The notes beneath the pieces are model-generated. The model did no database searches, was not told the origin of the DNA, and worked only from the letters and a program-made list of their open reading frames with translations. Of a DNA stretch of 18,509 bases, positions 14,402 to 18,509 are shown in pieces. The position numbers were made by a program, and so were the translations under genes. How positions within the stretch are numbered: the first letter of the stretch is position 1; each line of letters opens with the position of its first letter. Origin of the DNA: an uncultured Succinivibrio sp. (GTDB lineage: Bacteria > Pseudomonadota > Gammaproteobacteria > Enterobacterales > Succinivibrionaceae); the NCBI GenBank assembly GCA_902772715.1, contig CACYBT010000060.1:1-18509 (forward strand). Direction: 5' to 3'.

Positions 14402-16660
14402 TTGGATAATAGAAAAAATCTCCATATTATGAATGATGATACAAATGAAGTCGTTGATGTTTCCCTTGATGAGGATAATGGTCAGGACTCAAATTCAGCA
14501 CAGTTTTTAGCCTCGCTCAATGAATCACAGAAAAAAGCTGTGACTGCCCCCCTGTCCAATATGCTGTTAATTGCCGGTGCAGGCACCGGAAAAACTACTA
14601 CTCTCATCTCCAGAATCCTTTATCTTTTTTTGTACAAGAATCTTTTAGGGCGCAACATTCTGGCTTTGACGTTTACGAATAAAGCCGCTCAGGCAATGAA
14701 ACTAAGATTGCAAATGGTATTAGGTGAGAGTAGCCCGAAAATGATTTGGGTGTCTACTTTTCATTCTTTTTGTCTTAAAATCATGCGTTCCTATGCTCAT
14801 GCTTCCGATTTTTCCCCTGATTTCACGATCCTCGATACATGTGATCAACAAGGTCTTGTCAAAAAGATTATTAAAGACCTAGGCTGTGACTGTTCTGAAA
14901 AGGAAATGCATAAGCGTTTTGCATACTACATCTCCTATCTTAAGGAACAGGGAATACGCTATAGCATGTTATTCAATGAATTCAGACGTAAAGGTTTTAT
15001 TAACAGTAAATATATTGTATCGGGTAGTGAGGAATTCGTATTTTTAAATGTCTATCAGCAGTATGAAAATATCTGTAAATCTCAGAACCTTGTGGATTTT
15101 GCGGAGCTAATGCTAAGCACCGTGGAGATGCTTGAATCTCATGAAAATATCAGAAATTTGTTGCATAAGCGATTTATTGAAATTCTAGTAGATGAGTTTC
15201 AGGATACCAACGCCATGCAGTTAAGACTGTTAAAATTGCTCGTCGGTCCAAATTCGCATATTACCGTGGTGGGAGATGATGATCAGTCTATTTACGGATG
15301 GCGTGGAGCGGAATTTAGTAATTTGAGTAAATTTATTGAATCATTTCCAGATGTTAGAAAATATGTATTATCCGTCAATTACCGTTCGTTTCAGAATATT
15401 CTCAACTTTGCCAATGCGCTGATTAATCAAAATGAAGATCGTTTAATTGATAAGACGTTAACCGGAGTAAAGGGAGAGGGTGATAAAGTTTATTTGGTGA
15501 AATGCCAAAATGAGCACTATGAAACAGAATATGTTGCAAGAGAAATTAACAGATTACATGCAGATGGAGTAGATTACAAAGATATCGCTATTTTATATCG
15601 CAATAATTTTCTCTCCCTAGGTCTTGAGCAACAGTTAAACTTTATGTCTATTCCCTATGAAATATATGGGGGACATAAATTTTTTGAGCGAGTGGAAATT
15701 GTTAATGCCCTGGCTTACCTTAAGGTTCTCCTAAACAGTACTGATGATGTTTCCTTGCTGCGCATCATCAATGTTCCGTCAAGAAAAATTGGACCTAAAG
15801 TAGTGGCGCAGCTAACCAAAATAAGCAGTGAACGCCACTGTTCAATTATGCATGCTATGGAGCAGATTGACGATTTTGTAAAAGGGGAAAGTGTAGACAA
15901 AGATATCAGGAATCTGCATAAAAAAATTAAGCCCTTTCTTACTTTAATTGAAAATCTTAGAGATAAACTTGAAAGAATGTCGCTTGATAAGTTTGTCGCT
16001 TATCTCCTTGAGGTTACCGGTCTTAAAGAGTTTTACCAGCAGTATGATGAAAAACATATTGATTCTGTGTATGGCAAAAGTAAGGAAGGTAACCTTTGTA
16101 TGCTTGTCACTAATCTCTCAGAATATCTTAATGAAAGAGACAAGTATGCAATCGATATTGACGATAACATAAATGCAGATTCAAGTTACGATACTGAGGG
16201 ATACAGTGCGGATTACGAGAATACAATTGAGAGTTTACCCACTAATTATGAGCTCCTCCATGAATATCTCTCTAGAATTGCTTTAGTGTCTTCTGCCGAG
16301 CTGAATACCGATGGTGATGACAGTGTAGAAACTTATGACTGTGTCAACATAATGACTATCCACTCTGCTAAGGGACTGGAGTTTAAATATCTTTTCTTGG
16401 TTGGATTTGAGGCACATGTCCTGCCTTCAGAAAAATCTATCGAAGAAGGTCGTCTGAATGAGGAACGACGTTTAGCATATGTGGCTATTACCAGAGCCAA
16501 ATCCCGTCTTTATATTTCCTATGCCAAAAAGCGAAGATTGTATGGCATGAAGGAGGAGTTACATGGCGCTAGTATTTTTCTTCATGAGATTGTTAATTGT
16601 TACAAGGATAAAGAGGATAGGCCTTTTGTGATACAGAGTTCTAATGCATTTCTGACTTAA
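14402..16660 (+). CDS. uvrD: DNA helicase II UvrD (superfamily 1A)
   Basis: This 3'-5' DNA helicase serves nucleotide-excision and mismatch repair. The 752 residues include the Q motif LNESQKKAV (39-47), Walker A AGAGTGKT (58-65), LTFTNKAAQAM (89-99), STFHSFC, Walker B VDEFQDTN (263-270), GDDDQSIYGWRGAE (291-304), NYRS, and the late motifs MTIHSAKGLEFKYLFLVG and EERRLAYVAITRAK, all closer to UvrD than to Rep or PcrA by wording and by genome place. An acidic Asp/Asn/Ser-rich insertion (about 585-615) precedes the last motifs. E. coli UvrD continues for about 75 residues after the SRFIGEL segment, ending in a Tudor-like RNA-polymerase-binding domain; here only about 25 follow SIFLHEIV, so that domain is absent. 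The start could be TTG 14402 or ATG 14429; neither has a good ribosome binding site. I chose the TTG because of spacing. Confidence 0.92.
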   Translation: MDNRKNLHIMNDDTNEVVDVSLDEDNGQDSNSAQFLASLNESQKKAVTAPLSNMLLIAGAGTGKTTTLISRILYLFLYKNLLGRNILALTFTNKAAQAMKLRLQMVLGESSPKMIWVSTFHSFCLKIMRSYAHASDFSPDFTILDTCDQQGLVKKIIKDLGCDCSEKEMHKRFAYYISYLKEQGIRYSMLFNEFRRKGFINSKYIVSGSEEFVFLNVYQQYENICKSQNLVDFAELMLSTVEMLESHENIRNLLHKRFIEILVDEFQDTNAMQLRLLKLLVGPNSHITVVGDDDQSIYGWRGAEFSNLSKFIESFPDVRKYVLSVNYRSFQNILNFANALINQNEDRLIDKTLTGVKGEGDKVYLVKCQNEHYETEYVAREINRLHADGVDYKDIAILYRNNFLSLGLEQQLNFMSIPYEIYGGHKFFERVEIVNALAYLKVLLNSTDDVSLLRIINVPSRKIGPKVVAQLTKISSERHCSIMHAMEQIDDFVKGESVDKDIRNLHKKIKPFLTLIENLRDKLERMSLDKFVAYLLEVTGLKEFYQQYDEKHIDSVYGKSKEGNLCMLVTNLSEYLNERDKYAIDIDDNINADSSYDTEGYSADYENTIESLPTNYELLHEYLSRIALVSSAELNTDGDDSVETYDCVNIMTIHSAKGLEFKYLFLVGFEAHVLPSEKSIEEGRLNEERRLAYVAITRAKSRLYISYAKKRRLYGMKEELHGASIFLHEIVNCYKDKEDRPFVIQSSNAFLT

Positions 16661-16789
16661 TAACTTGCTTTTTTTTTAAGGAGTTGCAATATAGTCCTGC
16701 ATGGAGAAAATTTTCAAAAAAATTTTTTTATGTTGTTGGGGCTTTTTGATGTGGCTATTTTTGTTTTTTTTATTTGAAGAATTTACACT

Positions 16790-17788
16790 ATGACAACAAA
16801 TATTTTACTTCTGTGTGGCGGAGATGGCTCTGAACACAGTATTTCCTTGATTTCTGCACAGTACATTGCTGACAGGTTACGTGCAGATCCTGATTTTAAT
16901 GTGTTAACCGCGGTGATGCATAATCATCGTTTTATTGTTGAAGATACTTTAAGCGGTTATTTTGATGATGAGCGGAATTTTGTGTATGCCAAGAATAAAA
17001 TGAGAATTGACTGCGTAGTTCCATGTTTACACGGTGCTCCTGGTGAAACAGGGGAAATACAGTCCCTTCTTAAAATCTACGGTATTCCATATATTGGCTG
17101 TGACGCTGAGGCCAGCAGTAACTGCTTCAACAAAATTACCACCAAACTGTATCTTGATGCTTTGGGGATCCCTAATTCACCATACTGTATTATTCCCTTA
17201 AAAAATGAATACTATAAACAGTTGTCATTAGATTTTTTTGATAAATATCAAGATATTTACGTTAAGGCTGCCAGTCAAGGCTCATCTGTAGGGTGTTATC
17301 ATGTTACTAAACGAAGCGATGTTTGGGATTCGATTGTCGAGGCTTTTTCATTTAGCACCGAAGTCCTGCTTGAGAAAAACATCAAACATCGTGAGCTTGA
17401 AGTGGCTGCGTATGAGATCGATGGAGAACTGAAAATTACCAGGCCAGGTGAAATAATCATTCCGGAAAATCAGTTTTACACTTATGAGGAAAAATATTCT
17501 AAAACATCAGGGACGATAACGACAGTTACACCAAGTAATCTTGATGAGGAATGTATAGAGCGCATCAGAGATTATGCAAGAAGAGCCTTTATTGGTCTAA
17601 AGTTAAGAGATCTGTCAAGAATCGATTTCTTTTTTTCAGAAGATGATGGCATACTAATCAATGAAATTAACACTTTTCCTGGTGCCACGCCTATTTCCAT
17701 GTTTCCTAAGATGTTAGAGCATAATGGCGATACCATGACTGATTTTCTGTCTAAGGCTGTAAAAAGAGCTATAAAAATGAAATTCTAA
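16790..17788 (+). CDS. ddl: D-alanine--D-alanine ligase
   Basis: This ATP-grasp ligase joins two D-alanines for the end of the peptidoglycan stem peptide. The 332 residues show the N-terminal CGGDGSEHSISLISA with Glu15 (the D-Ala site 1 Glu), HGAPGETGEIQ (81-91), YIGCDAEASSNCFNKI, the ATP-binding VKAASQGSSVG (158-168), LEVAAYE, the omega-loop FYTYEEKYS with Lys235/Tyr236 as in D-Ala-D-Ala-specific enzymes, SRIDFFF with Arg277, and the metal site EINTFPGATPIS (292-303). This Tyr suggests D-Ala rather than D-lactate as the second substrate. The ATG is preceded by GAAG about 10 bases upstream. It sits 129 bases after uvrD, with a T-rich spacer but no true terminator, so it may or may not belong to the upstream operon. 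Confidence 0.93.
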   Translation: MTTNILLLCGGDGSEHSISLISAQYIADRLRADPDFNVLTAVMHNHRFIVEDTLSGYFDDERNFVYAKNKMRIDCVVPCLHGAPGETGEIQSLLKIYGIPYIGCDAEASSNCFNKITTKLYLDALGIPNSPYCIIPLKNEYYKQLSLDFFDKYQDIYVKAASQGSSVGCYHVTKRSDVWDSIVEAFSFSTEVLLEKNIKHRELEVAAYEIDGELKITRPGEIIIPENQFYTYEEKYSKTSGTITTVTPSNLDEECIERIRDYARRAFIGLKLRDLSRIDFFFSEDDGILINEINTFPGATPISMFPKMLEHNGDTMTDFLSKAVKRAIKMKF

Positions 17789-17902
17789 GACGAATGTGAT
17801 AATTTTTAGAAAATTTTGGCGAGCGCCGTGTCATTTTAATGTCGAGGTGAGAGCAAGTGGGATAGATCATATATGTGATACTCCATGATTGTATTCGTAC
17901 CT

Positions 17903-17930
17903 ATAATGCTCACTAACATGTGAGTATTAT
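17903..17930. repeat. 11-bp hairpin without T tract
   Basis: ATAATGCTCAC (17903-17913) pairs with GTGAGTATTAT (17920-17930), all Watson-Crick except one G-T pair, around a six-base loop. Neither strand has a T tract after it, so it is not a standard intrinsic terminator; it could be an operator or an RNA processing structure for the ddl transcript. Confidence 0.6.
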
Positions 17931-18407
17931 GAAAAAAATGGTTCTGCAATTAATTCTGTGGGATTAGTTTCCTAAAGATATCCCTGCACAAACAAGATCT
18001 TTTCTAAACTACCAGAAGAAATGGTTTTGGCTTGTACCAGCAATTAGCTTTTCGTAACTAATTTATCGACCCCACAGAAATATTTATTGAACCGTTAATC
18101 TAACTCCTCTTCCAAACTTGGCTACCGCCATTTAGCTCTGTGACTGCCTGAAAATAAGTGGATCATATCGACATCTGATAGGTGCCACCAATTCAACCAT
18201 AAAGTCTACATATTCTCAGAAGTAAAAAAGTTAGCAACAACTAAATTGAAAAATAATCATAGCCTTTCCCAGTACTGACGGGATTTTTGTAAAATCAGGT
18301 CATAAACGCAGGATTAACCTAACATAAAAAAACTCAACATAAAATATAGACTGTAAATAGTAACCAAAATCTATAAGCTATACCCGACTTTTTGACCAAA
18401 AATGACT

Positions 18408-18438
18408 AAAAAAAGCCTGAAAGCCGCATCAGGCTTTT
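18408..18438 (-). terminator. Intrinsic terminator, best for minus-strand transcription
   Basis: AAAAGCCTGA (18411-18420) and TCAGGCTTTT (18429-18438) are perfect inverted repeats with an eight-base loop. Seven A at 18408-18414 become seven T after the stem on the minus strand; on the plus strand only four T follow. It therefore most likely ends a minus-strand gene lying right of the window, and may also stop plus-strand read-through from ddl. Confidence 0.75.
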
Positions 18439-18466
18439 ATTATACCCATGTCATATTTTCAACATA

Positions 18467-18506
18467 ATGCGCACAACTCTGCGCATAATATGCTATAATA
18501 AGCATA
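18467..18506. repeat. Two adjacent perfect palindromes with TATAAT between
   Basis: ATGCGCA (18467-18473) and TGCGCAT (18480-18486) form one inverted repeat; TATGCT (18489-18494) and AGCATA (18501-18506) form a second that encloses a TATAAT at 18494-18499. The pair resembles operator half-sites around a -10 box, but no good -35 is visible and the sequence is cut off at the window edge. Confidence 0.45.
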
Positions 18507-18509
18507 GTC

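Larger units (their letters stand above)
17789..18509. other. Gene-free right end
   Basis: No reading frame longer than a few dozen codons has recognisable content on either strand. An ATG at 17929 opens only 12 codons directly after a hairpin. The stretch holds the hairpin, terminator and palindromes listed separately; its 3' end is probably the downstream region of a minus-strand gene beyond the window. Confidence 0.6.

Noticed and set aside
15715..16172. Frames on both strands inside uvrD
   Set aside because: They are out of frame with the helicase and lack own features.
16661..16789. Possible intrinsic terminator between uvrD and ddl
   Set aside because: There are T tracts, but the only inverted repeats are pure A/T (AAAATTTT type) and not a credible stem in this AT-rich spacer.

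Overview
The window looks like a chromosomal segment of an AT-rich gammaproteobacterium. The evidence is a class I adenylate cyclase (cyaA) followed by lptM-lysA-dapF-xerC-yigB-uvrD, the gene order known from Enterobacterales, Vibrionales, Aeromonadales and Pseudomonadales. The low GC, the Maf-type flagellin glycosyltransferase and the decayed gut-anaerobe-type AAA/PD-(D/E)XK gene fit a member of the Succinivibrionaceae, but that family assignment is inference. No rRNA, tRNA, CRISPR array or intact insertion sequence was seen.

Left part (1-6026). A 5'-truncated Old Yellow Enzyme-like flavin oxidoreductase is followed, with a 4-base overlap, by a DUF2786 protein. Convergent to them on the minus strand lie a large Maf/DUF115 protein (probably flagellin glycosylation), an Ogt-type DNA repair methyltransferase and a TrmA/RumA-family RNA uracil methyltransferase. 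The last has lost the cysteines that bind the usual iron-sulfur cluster. The last two are close enough to be one transcription unit.

Middle part (6027-10291). A gene-free stretch contains a possible promoter and an attenuator-like hairpin pair in front of a glycine-zipper lipoprotein gene, followed by cyaA. After cyaA comes 722 bases holding no intact gene: a short orphan minus-strand reading frame and a multiply frameshifted relic of an AAA-ATPase-like/PD-(D/E)XK (DUF1703) protein. E. coli and relatives carry cyaY in this interval; it is not seen here.

Right part (10292-17788). A compact plus-strand cluster encodes LptM (LPS-transport lipoprotein), LysA (lysine synthesis from meso-DAP), a DapF homologue, XerC (chromosome dimer resolution), YigB (HAD phosphatase) and UvrD (repair helicase without the usual C-terminal Tudor region). 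A D-Ala-D-Ala ligase follows after 129 bases. LysA, DapF and Ddl all touch diaminopimelate or peptidoglycan precursor metabolism. The most striking observation is that the DapF homologue lacks both catalytic cysteines and their CGxG/CGSG surroundings although its reading frame is intact, so it probably cannot work as a conventional epimerase.

Right end (17789-18509). No gene is supported. The stretch has an 11-bp hairpin, a clear intrinsic terminator whose T tract reads for minus-strand transcription from a gene beyond the window, and two adjacent perfect short palindromes with a TATAAT box at the edge.
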